DNA of 10,973 nt from CAZYXO01 sp964651315 (GCA_964651315.1 CAZYXO010000040.1:1-10973), one strand, 5' to 3'. Shown: positions 1 to 6,885, counted from the stretch's first letter. Made by a program: numbers and translations. Notes: generated by a model not told the origin, from the letters alone.

Positions 1-534
1 TTAAGAAAATTATCTGGAACAATTAGTAAAACAAAAACTACAGCAATATTTATTAATCAGTTAAGAGAAAAAGTTGGAGTAATGTTTGGTAATCCCGAAA
101 CAACACCAGGGGGAAGAGCATTAAAATTCTATTCAACTATAAGACTTGATGTTCGTAAATCAGAACAAATAAAAAACGGAGACCAAATAGTTGGTAACAA
201 AACTAATATTAAAGTTGTTAAAAACAAAGTGGCACCACCATTTAAAACAGCGACTGTAGACATAATGTATGGAGAAGGAGTAAGTAAAGTTGGCGAAATA
301 ATTGATATTGCTGCTAACTTAGAACTTATTGAAAAAAGTGGTGCGTGGTATGCTTATAAAGGTGAAAAAATAGGTCAAGGTAAAGAAAATGCTAAAATAT
401 TCTTAAAAGAAAATCCAGATATTTGTTCAGATTTAGAAGCAAAAATTCGGGATCATTATGGTTTTGGTAAAAAACAAGATGGAACAAAAAAAGAAACTAA
501 AAAAGAAGAAAAAGAAAAGAAGGAAAACGATTAA
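1..534 (+). CDS. recA: RecA recombinase, C-terminal half (5' end outside window)
   Basis: RecA is the cytoplasmic ATP-dependent strand-exchange protein of homologous recombination and the co-protease that triggers the SOS response. The frame is open from base 1, giving 177 residues, roughly the second half of a protein of about 350; the Walker A region lies upstream of the window. Visible landmarks are the Walker B-side strand ending in FINQLREK, then the L2 DNA-binding loop with GVMFGNPETTPGGRALKFY, the KVVKNK..PPF strand, and the C-terminal domain with WYAYKGEKIGQGKENA. The last 20 or so residues are a lysine/glutamate-rich tail (KKQDGTKKETKKEEKEKK), more basic than the acidic tail of E. 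coli RecA. The first ATG of the frame, at 82, is internal and not the start. The stop lies in a hairpin loop shared with the convergent gene. Identification is secure. Confidence 0.97.
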   Translation, partial: LRKLSGTISKTKTTAIFINQLREKVGVMFGNPETTPGGRALKFYSTIRLDVRKSEQIKNGDQIVGNKTNIKVVKNKVAPPFKTATVDIMYGEGVSKVGEIIDIAANLELIEKSGAWYAYKGEKIGQGKENAKIFLKENPDICSDLEAKIRDHYGFGKKQDGTKKETKKEEKEKKEND

Positions 535-549
535 TGTTTTTCTTCTTTT
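515..549. terminator. Bidirectional hairpin terminator between recA and the minus-strand operon
   Basis: The left arm AAAAGAAGGAAAAC (515-528) pairs with GTTTTTCTTCTTTT (536-549). This is a 14-bp stem with one G-U wobble and a 7-base loop, GATTAAT. The stop codons of both convergent genes (recA TAA 532-534 and the minus-strand TAA at 533-531) fall inside the loop. On the minus strand the hairpin is followed by a pyrimidine/T-rich run from the recA tail codons. On the + strand the T-run is the end of the stem itself. Terminator function is inferred from this structure. Confidence 0.6.
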
Positions 550-974
550 AAAAATGGTTGTAAAATCTCAATATTCTTTTCTTCAAATTTAAGTAATCTT
601 GTTGCAAGTTTATAAACATCTTTATCGACATCTTTAAAACTGTTTATTTTTTTTGTAATATCGATAATTCCCATATTACTTCCTTGAACCATCATTTCAG
701 CAAGATGACTAGTACTTTTATTTTTAATTAAATTCATTTTAATCATTATATAAGTAGTAATATCATTAATTTGCGATTTATGATGTTTATCGCTACAAAA
801 TTTCTCTAACAATTTCTTTGCTTCTTCATGAATTTCTTTGTATTCGATTAATTCATCATTAAGGATTTTTTTAAAAGCATGTTCATTAGTTTCATTAATT
901 AAACATTCAATGGCTTTATAACCCATTTCCGTATTTTTTAAAATAAATTCTAAGAAGATAATATTATTGTTCAT
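531..974 (-). CDS. Conserved hypothetical helical protein (ferritin-like/spore-coat-associated type)
   Basis: A 147-residue protein with no signal peptide or membrane segment, predicted almost entirely alpha-helical, with four long amphipathic stretches. It resembles uncharacterised proteins seen in Clostridia and Bacilli that carry a conserved SHLAEMMVQGSNMGIIDI-like stretch (here near residues 90-107) and a C-terminal LLKFEEKNIEIL helix. No metal-binding ferritin ligand set is obvious and no catalytic function can be assigned. It is the last of three overlapping minus-strand genes: its ATG overlaps the end of the upstream frame by 11 bases and there is no clear Shine-Dalgarno sequence, so it probably depends on translational coupling. 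The family resemblance comes from memory of similar sequences, and the role is unknown. Confidence 0.8.
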   Translation of the reverse strand: MNNNIIFLEFILKNTEMGYKAIECLINETNEHAFKKILNDELIEYKEIHEEAKKLLEKFCSDKHHKSQINDITTYIMIKMNLIKNKSTSHLAEMMVQGSNMGIIDITKKINSFKDVDKDVYKLATRLLKFEEKNIEILQPFLKEEKH

Positions 975-1230
975 TTATGTTATCCATTTCATTTTGTAAT
1001 TTAGATAATGCTTTATTAATTTTATCTTTCTGTACTTGTTCAATTGTATAATAATTATTTTCTTTCATGTAATTAAATAATTCTCTTTGTAATTTAACAG
1101 ATTTTTGTAATAGTAAAGCAATATTCTTATCTAATGATTCATAACTTGCTTCTGTAATTGCAACAGCATAATTTTTAATAATATCTTTTTCAAGCGTTAA
1201 TAAAAGTGTTAAGGCATCTTTATTATTCAT
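964..1230 (-). CDS. CotF-like small helical protein (spore coat F family resemblance)
   Basis: An 88-residue helical protein. The pattern of a first helix LTLLLTLEKDIIKNYAVAI, a second helix of about 30 residues and a C-terminal ELFNYMKENNYYTIEQ resembles the Coat F family (PF07875), whose members end in a similar 'F..M...GWY' element. In spore formers such proteins are coat components, and the family also occurs in non-spore contexts. The ATG at 1230 is chosen because GAGGTG (1243-1238) lies 7 bases upstream. A GTG at 1245 would give five extra residues but overlaps that ribosome binding site. The start overlaps the stop of the upstream gene by 8 bases, which suggests coupled translation. 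Whether this organism sporulates cannot be told from the window. Confidence 0.72.
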   Translation of the reverse strand: MNNKDALTLLLTLEKDIIKNYAVAITEASYESLDKNIALLLQKSVKLQRELFNYMKENNYYTIEQVQKDKINKALSKLQNEMDNINEQ

Positions 1231-1405
1231 TGCCAAGCACCTCACAAATTTCTTTCATATTACTTTCATGAACTTTCTTAATCTTATTCATTAATTTTAA
1301 GATAGTATCATCTTCAATACTGCTTTCTAAATAAGTAACAGTATTATAAATGTTTAAATTCCAATTAAACATATCTTCAATATAGAGTAAATCTTTTGTA
1401 CTCAT
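1223..1405 (-). CDS. Small helical protein, first gene of the CotF-like operon
   Basis: A 60-residue protein beginning MSTKDLLYIEDMFNWNLNIY. It appears to consist of two amphipathic helices. Small proteins with a similar 'T.KDLLY.ED' opening accompany CotF-like genes in Firmicutes, so it probably belongs to the same structural group and may associate with its neighbours; this is inference. The ATG at 1405 is supported by a good ribosome binding site (AGAGG at about 1417-1413, 7 bases upstream). It leads an operon of three overlapping genes. The upstream minus-strand sequence offers only a weak promoter candidate, TATAAA at 1455-1450, without a convincing -35. The region is shared with the divergent + strand promoter. 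Confidence 0.75.
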   Translation of the reverse strand: MSTKDLLYIEDMFNWNLNIYNTVTYLESSIEDDTILKLMNKIKKVHESNMKEICEVLGNE

Positions 1406-1465
1406 AACATAACCTCTTTCTAAATATTATTATTTCCGGTAATATTTATTTTATACTAAATATTG

Positions 1466-1494
1466 TTGTTAAAAAAAGTTAATTATGATATTAT
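1466..1494 (+). promoter_or_regulatory. SigA-type promoter with extended -10 for the 38-aa membrane peptide
   Basis: TTGTTA (1466-1471), a 17-base spacer and TATTAT (1489-1494), with TGA directly before the -10 giving an extended -10. The predicted transcript starts near 1501, just before AAGGAG (1503-1508) and the ATG at 1517. It faces away from the CotF-like operon. Confidence 0.6.
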
Positions 1495-1516
1495 TTAACC
1501 ATAAGGAGACTGAATA

Positions 1517-1633
1517 ATGAAGAATAAAGATGAGTTTAAAAAATTAAGTAAAGGGAATAAAATACTAAATATAGTTATTATTGCACTAGTACTTGTAGTA
1601 GTAATATTCTTTTTAGTAAATTTCTTTAAATAA
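1517..1633 (+). CDS. 38-residue single-pass membrane peptide
   Basis: A short reading frame of 38 residues starting MKNKDEFKKLSKGNK, followed by one hydrophobic helix (about residues 16-36, ILNIVIIALVLVVVIFFLV) and ending FFK. The charged lysine-rich N-terminus suggests it lies in the cytoplasm, with the helix crossing the membrane. Support for a real gene: a strong Shine-Dalgarno sequence (AAGGAG, 1503-1508, spacing 8), a well-placed promoter at 1466-1494, and a hairpin directly after the stop. No family is recognised. It may be a small regulatory or assembly subunit of a membrane complex, but nothing in the sequence says which. Confidence 0.68.
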   Translation: MKNKDEFKKLSKGNKILNIVIIALVLVVVIFFLVNFFK

Positions 1634-1655
1634 GTTAATTGAATTTAACTTTTTT
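1632..1655 (+). terminator. Weak intrinsic terminator after the 38-aa peptide gene
   Basis: AAGTTAA (1632-1638) pairs with TTAACTT (1645-1651) around a 6-base loop and runs into TTTT (1652-1655). The stem has only one G-C pair, so termination is probably partial and read-through into the 1673 gene is possible. It overlaps the stop codon at 1631-1633. Confidence 0.4.
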
Positions 1656-1672
1656 AATTTAAAGTATAAATT

Positions 1673-2539
1673 ATGAAAAAATTAATGAAAGTTATTATAA
1701 TAATTATAATCTTATTAGTTATAAGTTTATTTGTTATGAAAATAATTAATAATAAAAGTAATAAAAAATCTAATGTAGTAGAAAAAACATATTATATAAA
1801 TGCAATAATAAAAGAAGTCAATGATAATTATATAGTTGTGAATAAGAATAATGAAGAATTAAAAATGTTATTTAATAATTATGTACCACAAATAGAATTA
1901 AAAATTAATCAAGAAATAAAAATAGAATATATAATTCTAAATAATAATAAAATGATTAAACAAATAACTTTAATAAAAGATATTCCTAAATATAATGATA
2001 ATAATTCGCTAAAAATAGGTTTATATACCATTAAAAATAATAACTTAAATTTAGTAAATGATTATTATACTAAAATAGTTAGTAAAAAAGATATTGGTTC
2101 ATTTCAAATATATCCAGAAAATAAAGATTTAATAAAAATAACTGGTAAATATACTAATTTCTTAGAAAATAAAGTTAAAGAAACTGGCAATTATAATATT
2201 GGTTTTAATCTAAAATTTAAATTAAAAGATGGAACAATATTAGAAGAACAAATATTAAGACCTAATGATATGTATTTACATGCTAAATATATTTTAGTTT
2301 ATACATATGATAGAATTAAACATAAAAATGATTCGTTTTATAGTCATATAACAGATAGTGAATTTGATAATAAAATAGTTATTTCTTCCATAAAATTAAC
2401 TGCTAATAAGGAAATAGATAAAATAGAATATCCAATAACTTTAACAGTATTTAGTTATGATGATTTAGATGATTTTGATGAAGTAACTAACAAATATAGA
2501 GGGAATTCTTTTTACACGATAAATATTTATAATCAATAA
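1673..2539 (+). CDS. Membrane-anchored extracytoplasmic protein of unknown function
   Basis: A 288-residue protein with a lysine-flanked hydrophobic helix at residues 5-25 (VIIIIIILLVISLFVMKII) and no further membrane segment. It is therefore probably an N-terminally anchored protein with a large domain outside the cell. The body begins with a small beta-rich region (YYINAIIKEVNDNYIVV, about 40-100) similar in style to OB-like or barrel modules. A longer beta-rich, Asn/Lys-rich C-terminal region (about 115-288) follows. There are no cysteines, catalytic motifs or family signatures that I recognise. No clear Shine-Dalgarno sequence precedes ATG 1673, and a second ATG at 1685 has none either, so the start is uncertain. 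It probably relies on read-through from the promoter at 1466. High AAT/AAA codon use matches the next gene. Confidence 0.78.
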   Translation: MKKLMKVIIIIIILLVISLFVMKIINNKSNKKSNVVEKTYYINAIIKEVNDNYIVVNKNNEELKMLFNNYVPQIELKINQEIKIEYIILNNNKMIKQITLIKDIPKYNDNNSLKIGLYTIKNNNLNLVNDYYTKIVSKKDIGSFQIYPENKDLIKITGKYTNFLENKVKETGNYNIGFNLKFKLKDGTILEEQILRPNDMYLHAKYILVYTYDRIKHKNDSFYSHITDSEFDNKIVISSIKLTANKEIDKIEYPITLTVFSYDDLDDFDEVTNKYRGNSFYTINIYNQ

Positions 2540-2548
2540 ATATAATAC

Positions 2549-2577
2549 TTTTAATTTGAATTGAATTTTGATATACT
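2549..2577 (+). promoter_or_regulatory. Extended -10 promoter for the 2604-scpA-scpB operon
   Basis: TATACT (2572-2577) preceded by TGA (2569-2571) makes an extended -10. A poor -35 (TTTTAA, 2549-2554) sits 17 bases upstream. Two TTGAAT hexamers lie between them. A strong ribosome binding site (AAAGAGGG, 2587-2594, spacing 9) follows for the gene at 2604. Confidence 0.45.
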
Positions 2578-2603
2578 TAATAATGTAAAGAGGGATAAAG
2601 AAA

Positions 2604-3551
2604 ATGGCTAAGAAGAAAGATAAAAAATACAAATATGTTGTTTTAGAAAATAAGGAATTACAAAGTCAAACTATTGGTGTGATAAATAATAAAAAAAATC
2701 CTATTGCGATAATAATTATTTTTATAGTATTTATTGCTGTTGTTTTCTTTTTACCAGAAATAACTGAATATATAAAAACTAAAACTAGTAAAGAACCAGA
2801 AATTGTGGATAAAACACCTATTAAAAGTGATGAAATTGATAAGAGTGATGACATAGTTGAAGAACCAAAAAGAATACTTTTTGCGGATACTTCTGTAATT
2901 GAAAATGAGCAAATGATTATTAATAATTTTGTTAAAAAATTTGATTTAATATATGAAATAAATTTTGATATAACAAATATATTAACAGAAGGATTAGATT
3001 TAAATAGTTATAATTATTATATTGAATTTTATAATGATACAAATACATTACTAGATCGAATTAAATTAGAAGATATATTTATTGAAATATCTCAAACATA
3101 TTCTTATAAAAAAGAAATAAGTAGTGAATTATATTTTGGAATACATTCAATAGAAATATTAGAAATAGATGAAGATAGTTATCCAAATATAACATTAGCT
3201 AAAAATGATGATGGTTATGAATACTTAATATGTACTGATGGAATAGAAAAAAATACATATTTCTTTAATGAAACAGGATTATTTTTAATAAATAAAGTAG
3301 CAAATGTTGAAAATACAATTGATAATTACGAAAATATATATTTAGAATATAGTAATATGAAAAATGATTATTTAAATAAAAAAGGATATACATATAACTT
3401 TGCTAATTTACCTAAAGGATTTTTATTATCAATATCAATTAATATAAATGATGTTGAAGAATTAATTAATAATAATTATATATATACAAAAGGTACAAAT
3501 GCAAGAATTGTTAATTTTGAAATGATAAGTAGGGGTTATACTTGTAGTTAG
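2604..3551 (+). CDS. Membrane-anchored protein of unknown function, upstream of scpAB
   Basis: A 315-residue protein with a basic cytoplasmic N-terminus (MAKKKDKKYK, then about 20 more residues). One transmembrane helix follows (about 33-51, PIAIIIIFIVFIAVVFFLP), then a charged linker rich in Lys, Glu, Asp and Ser (about 58-90), then an acidic extracytoplasmic domain (about 91-315). This is a bitopic layout with no signal peptidase site. No enzymatic motif or known family is recognised. It is the first gene of a run with scpA (11 bases between stop and next start), so it is probably co-transcribed with the condensin partners. A role in the cell envelope, chromosome anchoring or division would be speculation. 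The start is supported by AAAGAGGG 9 bases upstream. Confidence 0.8.
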   Translation: MAKKKDKKYKYVVLENKELQSQTIGVINNKKNPIAIIIIFIVFIAVVFFLPEITEYIKTKTSKEPEIVDKTPIKSDEIDKSDDIVEEPKRILFADTSVIENEQMIINNFVKKFDLIYEINFDITNILTEGLDLNSYNYYIEFYNDTNTLLDRIKLEDIFIEISQTYSYKKEISSELYFGIHSIEILEIDEDSYPNITLAKNDDGYEYLICTDGIEKNTYFFNETGLFLINKVANVENTIDNYENIYLEYSNMKNDYLNKKGYTYNFANLPKGFLLSISININDVEELINNNYIYTKGTNARIVNFEMISRGYTCS

Positions 3552-3562
3552 GGGATAAAATT

Positions 3563-4282
3563 ATGAATTATAATGTAATATTAGATAACTTTGAAGGTCC
3601 AATGGATCTTTTACTGCATTTAATAAAAGAATCTAAAATGGATATATATGAAGTAAATATAAGTTTAATAATAGAACAATATTTGGAAATAATTAATCAA
3701 ACAAAAGAATTAAATATCGATATTGCAAGTAATTATTTAGTAATGGCTTCTACTTTAATATATTTAAAAAGTCGAAAATTAATAAATCAAACAGATGATG
3801 AACCAGATATGGAAAATGATATTACTAGTGAAGAAGATTTAAAACAAAAATTAATAATGTATGAAAAATATAAAAGTGTTACTTCTGTATTTGATGAATT
3901 AATTGAAAAAAGAAGTGATATATTAACTAAGTTTCCTGAAGATATAAGAGAATACTTAGATGAAGAAGTTATTGTTAATAGTAATTTGAATTTAGATGCA
4001 CTTATAAATGCTTATAATGAATATCAATCAAGAATTGAGTTAAAAAAACCAAAGAATACAAAAATTACAAGAAAAGAAATAAGTATGAGTGAGAGAATAC
4101 GAAATATAAGAAGTGTTTTAAAAGAAAAGAAAAAAGTTTTGTTTACAGAATTATTTGAAAGTTTTGATAAACCTTTTGTAGTAGTTACATTTTTATCTGT
4201 TTTAAGTATGTGTAGTAATAATGAAATATTTATCAAACAAGATAATAATTTTAGTGATATATATTTAGAAAGTAGGGCATGA
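3563..4282 (+). CDS. scpA: Segregation and condensation protein A
   Basis: ScpA is the kleisin subunit of the bacterial SMC-ScpAB condensin, which compacts and segregates the nucleoid: its N-terminus contacts the SMC neck, its C-terminal winged helix contacts the SMC head, and the middle binds ScpB. The 239-residue product has the family hallmarks: FEGPMDLLLHLIKESKMDI at about residues 9-27, NYLVMASTLIYLKSRKLI at about 58-75, an acidic linker after it, and a C-terminal winged-helix region ending in IFIKQDNNFSDIYLE. Length is normal for the family. The ATG is preceded by AGGGG (3550-3554) with 8-base spacing. Its TGA stop (4280-4282) overlaps the scpB start, so the two are translationally coupled, as is common for this pair. 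Confidence 0.95.
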   Translation: MNYNVILDNFEGPMDLLLHLIKESKMDIYEVNISLIIEQYLEIINQTKELNIDIASNYLVMASTLIYLKSRKLINQTDDEPDMENDITSEEDLKQKLIMYEKYKSVTSVFDELIEKRSDILTKFPEDIREYLDEEVIVNSNLNLDALINAYNEYQSRIELKKPKNTKITRKEISMSERIRNIRSVLKEKKKVLFTELFESFDKPFVVVTFLSVLSMCSNNEIFIKQDNNFSDIYLESRA

Positions 4283-4857
4283 TGAATTTAGTTGGAGTTT
4301 TAGAAGGCATTTTATTTGCAGTTGGTAGTGATGGAATATCTATGGAAAATATTAAAAAGATATTAGATGTTGATGAGAAAAAAATAATGGAATTATTAAA
4401 TATTTTAAAAGAAAAATATGAAAGTAATGAATCAGGAATAAGAATTACTTATTTAGCAGAGAATTTTAAATTAACTACTAAAAAAGAACATAAAGATTAT
4501 ATTAAAAAATTAGTTAATCAAAGAGAAGTAACAGTGTTAAGTCCAGCATCTTTAGAAGTATTAGCAATTATTGCTTATAATCAACCGATTACAAGAATCG
4601 AAGTAGATAATTTAAGAGGTGTTTCTTCAGTTTATATTATTAAAAGATTAATTGCGAGAAATTTAGTGGAAGAAGCAGGTAAAAGTACAATGCCTGGAAG
4701 ACCTAATTTATATAAAACAACCAAAGATTTCTTGGATTATTTAGGATTAGCAACAATAAATAATTTACCAACTATCGATGAAATAAAAAAAGAAGATGAT
4801 AAAGAATTATTTACATCTATTTATAAAGAAGAAGAAAATGAAATGGAAACATTATAA
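4279..4857 (+). CDS. scpB: Segregation and condensation protein B
   Basis: ScpB is the dimeric winged-helix (kite) subunit that binds the central part of ScpA in the SMC condensin. The 192-residue product shows the standard features: LVGVLEGILFAVGSDGIS at the N-terminus, LSPASLEVLAIIAYNQPITR at about residues 87-106 and LRGVSS shortly after. LVEEAGKSTMPGRPNLYKTT then leads to FLDYLGL of the second winged helix. The acidic tail (EEENEMETL) is variable in the family. The start is either ATG 4279 or the in-frame ATG at 4282; AGGG (4274-4277) lies slightly nearer the usual spacing for the second. It overlaps the end of scpA by 4 bases. The stop is within the extended hairpin that separates it from the convergent LCP gene. 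Confidence 0.95.
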   Translation: MMNLVGVLEGILFAVGSDGISMENIKKILDVDEKKIMELLNILKEKYESNESGIRITYLAENFKLTTKKEHKDYIKKLVNQREVTVLSPASLEVLAIIAYNQPITRIEVDNLRGVSSVYIIKRLIARNLVEEAGKSTMPGRPNLYKTTKDFLDYLGLATINNLPTIDEIKKEDDKELFTSIYKEEENEMETL

Positions 4858-4900
4858 AATAAAAACTAAAGGTTTAAGAAAATCTTTAGTTTTATTTTAT
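4854..4900. terminator. Bidirectional terminator between scpB and the LCP gene
   Basis: AAAACTAAAG (4862-4871) pairs perfectly with CTTTAGTTTT (4884-4893) around a 12-base loop. Past a single bulged A (4861), ATAAAAT (4854-4860) pairs with ATTTTAT (4894-4900). T-rich or A-rich flanks make it usable from both strands. The scpB stop (4855-4857) and the LCP gene stop (4899-4897) both lie in the lower stem. Confidence 0.75.
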
Positions 4901-6750
4901 TCTAATGGTTCAGTTAATGTTTCAATCTCTTTAATAGGATTACTATTATTAACATATATAGTTAATTTATCTACTAAATTTATAAATACATCTTTATGAA
5001 CACTTTGGTTTCCTACTAAATCTTTATTAACATTATTATTAAAGAATTTATTATCACTATCTACATAAGTAGTAGTTAATTTAATATTATTCTTATTACA
5101 ATAACTTCTTACAAATTCAATCGTTTTACCAGTAAAGTCTGGTAATAATTCTAATTTATTACCGGTTTTTAAATCTCTACCATAAACTTTTTTTTCATAA
5201 CTTGTACCAAGTTCATAACTAAATGTTTTATTTAAGTTAAATTTTTCTAATTCTAAATTAGCTTTCATCATATTAGTTATTTCTTTTAAACTACTAGGGT
5301 AATGTCCAACAGCAGAAGTATAACTTCTAGTATTTAATCTATATACTTCCATATAATAATATTCTAAATATGTTTTATTTATATTAATAAATTCTTCATC
5401 ATTAAGAGCATTTGTTAGCATTTTCTTTAAAACATTATATAGTGATAATATATCATTTGTTTCCATATTAGTTGCTATATTATTACTAATACTATTTAAA
5501 ATATCTTCAAAATTTGTTATTGCTTTACTTGATAATAATTTTTTTGCGATTGCTTCAACTATTTGTTGTTGATTTTGAATTCGAGAAATATCCCCATTTG
5601 AATAAGTTTTTCTATGTCTTGCATAAGCAAGTGCTTCTTCACCATTTAAATGCTGATAACCTTTCTTTAAACAAATCAAAGGTCCTTCAGTTTTTAATCT
5701 ATTACTATCTTGTTCACAAAAATCTTTATCAACATCAACACTTACACCATCAAGTGCTTCAACAAGTGCAACTACGCCTTTAAAGTTAATTTTAACGTAA
5801 TAATCGATATCGAAACCAACAAATTTTTCTACTGTGTCAATAACGCATTTAGTACCATAAGCAGCAGATGAATTAATTTTGGCATATTGATTATTTTTAC
5901 AAGCAATTGGTACAAAAGTATCTCTTGGAATACTAAACATGGATGCAACTAAAGTATTAGGATTAAATGTAACAAGCATTAAAGTATCACCATTAAAAGC
6001 AGCATTAGCATTTAAACCATCGATGGTTGAATCAACACCAAGAATTAATACTGAAAAGGGTTCAGTTAATTTTTTATTCGAAATAATATCAGTATCTTCA
6101 TTTTTTCTATTTTCACTATATTCATAAACTACTTTAGTTTCACTACCAATATTTTTAAAATCACTTTCAAACAATGTAACATAATTACTACTAACAAATA
6201 TAGCATCTACTTCTTTATTATATAAAGAAGTAATCATACTAGGAAAATCTTCAAATTTTTCAATATCATTTTTTAAATTTTTATTTTCAATTAATTTATA
6301 AGCAAGAATATTACCTTCAATACTATTTTCACTATCAATAATACCTAAACTACTATCACTATTAAACTCATAATCTTTTAAACTAATTAAATAAGTTGTA
6401 TAAGTAGTAGTTTTTTTCTCTGTAATATTAGTTAAACGACTATAAATAATATCAATATAATAAAATCCTACAAAGAATACACTAATAAATATAAACGTAA
6501 TAATAAGTAATAAATGATATTTAAAATGTTTTTTTAATAACATATTAATTAAGTTTTTTAAAATATAAAATAATAAATAAATACCACATATTGATATAAT
6601 AACAATTCTAATAATTGTTTCAATTCCTTTTAAATGAATTAAATTGTAGGTTAAATATATATAACCAATAATATATAAAATAATTGATAATAAATACATT
6701 ATTTTTTCATATTTATTAATCTTTTTTAATTTCTTTAATAATTTCTTCAT
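4897..6750 (-). CDS. LCP-family wall-polymer ligase with N-terminal membrane domain and C-terminal PASTA-like repeat
   Basis: LytR-CpsA-Psr proteins sit on the outer face of the membrane and transfer teichoic-acid or capsular polymers from a lipid carrier to peptidoglycan. In this 617-residue protein I see three transmembrane helices (about 15-37, 44-68, 78-101). Next is a periplasmic-binding-protein-like segment (about 115-207: SSLGIIDSENS, then VDAIFVSSNYV). The LCP domain (about 230-402) has GVDS, NGDTLMLVTFNP, SIPRDTFV (R276), LNGEEALAYARHRK (R378, R380) and NGDISRIQNQQQ (D387, R390), the Arg/Asp set that grips the pyrophosphate lipid. A PASTA-like segment (about 535-602) starts LPDFTGKTIEFV. 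ATG 6750 is chosen because AAGGA ends 9 bases upstream; a TTG at 6759 directly abuts that site. Promoter at 6805-6777. It is divergent from a glucosaminidase gene, a fitting wall-related neighbour. Confidence 0.9.
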   Translation of the reverse strand: MKKLLKKLKKINKYEKIMYLLSIILYIIGYIYLTYNLIHLKGIETIIRIVIISICGIYLLFYILKNLINMLLKKHFKYHLLLIITFIFISVFFVGFYYIDIIYSRLTNITEKKTTTYTTYLISLKDYEFNSDSSLGIIDSENSIEGNILAYKLIENKNLKNDIEKFEDFPSMITSLYNKEVDAIFVSSNYVTLFESDFKNIGSETKVVYEYSENRKNEDTDIISNKKLTEPFSVLILGVDSTIDGLNANAAFNGDTLMLVTFNPNTLVASMFSIPRDTFVPIACKNNQYAKINSSAAYGTKCVIDTVEKFVGFDIDYYVKINFKGVVALVEALDGVSVDVDKDFCEQDSNRLKTEGPLICLKKGYQHLNGEEALAYARHRKTYSNGDISRIQNQQQIVEAIAKKLLSSKAITNFEDILNSISNNIATNMETNDILSLYNVLKKMLTNALNDEEFININKTYLEYYYMEVYRLNTRSYTSAVGHYPSSLKEITNMMKANLELEKFNLNKTFSYELGTSYEKKVYGRDLKTGNKLELLPDFTGKTIEFVRSYCNKNNIKLTTTYVDSDNKFFNNNVNKDLVGNQSVHKDVFINLVDKLTIYVNNSNPIKEIETLTEPLE

Positions 6751-6759
6751 ATACTTCAA

Positions 6760-6764
6760 TCCTT
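6760..6764 (-). promoter_or_regulatory. Ribosome binding site fixing the LCP start
   Basis: AAGGA (minus strand, 6764-6760) is 9 bases before ATG 6750 but directly abuts the in-frame TTG at 6759. The ATG is therefore the probable start. Confidence 0.65.
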
Positions 6765-6776
6765 ATTTACTAAATC

Positions 6777-6805
6777 ATTATATAATATTATTATCAATAA
6801 AACAA
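6777..6805 (-). promoter_or_regulatory. SigA-type promoter of the LCP gene
   Basis: On the minus strand TTGTTT (6805-6800), a 17-base spacer, then a perfect TATAAT (6782-6777). Predicted start near 6770, 20 bases before the ATG. It shares the intergenic region with the divergent promoter of the glucosaminidase operon. Confidence 0.72.
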
Positions 6806-6820
6806 TTAATTCAAATTGTT
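6801..6820. repeat. Inverted repeat overlapping the LCP -35 element
   Basis: AACAATT (6801-6807) and AATTGTT (6814-6820) form a 7-bp inverted repeat with a 6-base centre. It overlaps the -35 of the LCP promoter and lies in the middle of the divergent intergenic region, where an operator would be expected. In such AT-rich DNA a chance occurrence is quite possible. Confidence 0.35.
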
Positions 6821-6856
6821 CTTTTACATATATTATGTCTAATAAATAGTTTATTA

Positions 6857-6885
6857 TCTAAAAATGTCAATATTTGTTGTATAAT
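6857..6885 (+). promoter_or_regulatory. Promoter of the glucosaminidase-cohesin operon
   Basis: A perfect TATAAT (6880-6885) with only a poor -35 (TCTAAA, 6857-6862) at 17-base spacing. The start of transcription would be near 6892, close to the ribosome binding site AAGGA (6893-6897). The weak -35 may indicate dependence on an activator or an alternative upstream contact. Confidence 0.5.

Noticed and set aside
1428..1456. SigF-like promoter (GTATA ... GGAAATAATA) upstream of the CotF-like operon on the minus strand
   Set aside because: The -10 half matches the B. subtilis forespore SigF pattern, but the spacer is 14 bases instead of about 16 and the region is so AT-rich that partial matches are expected.
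2666..2854. Minus-strand hydrophobic frame inside the 2604 gene
   Set aside because: Its hydrophobic stretches are complements of the sense membrane helix and linker codons; a shadow frame.
4024..4236. Minus-strand 70-residue frame inside scpA
   Set aside because: Composition is the antisense of A-rich coding sequence; it is fully inside a confidently identified gene and has no ribosome binding site.
5514..5783. Plus-strand frame rich in Leu and His inside the LCP gene
   Set aside because: It is the antisense of the conserved LCP catalytic region, with no start signals.
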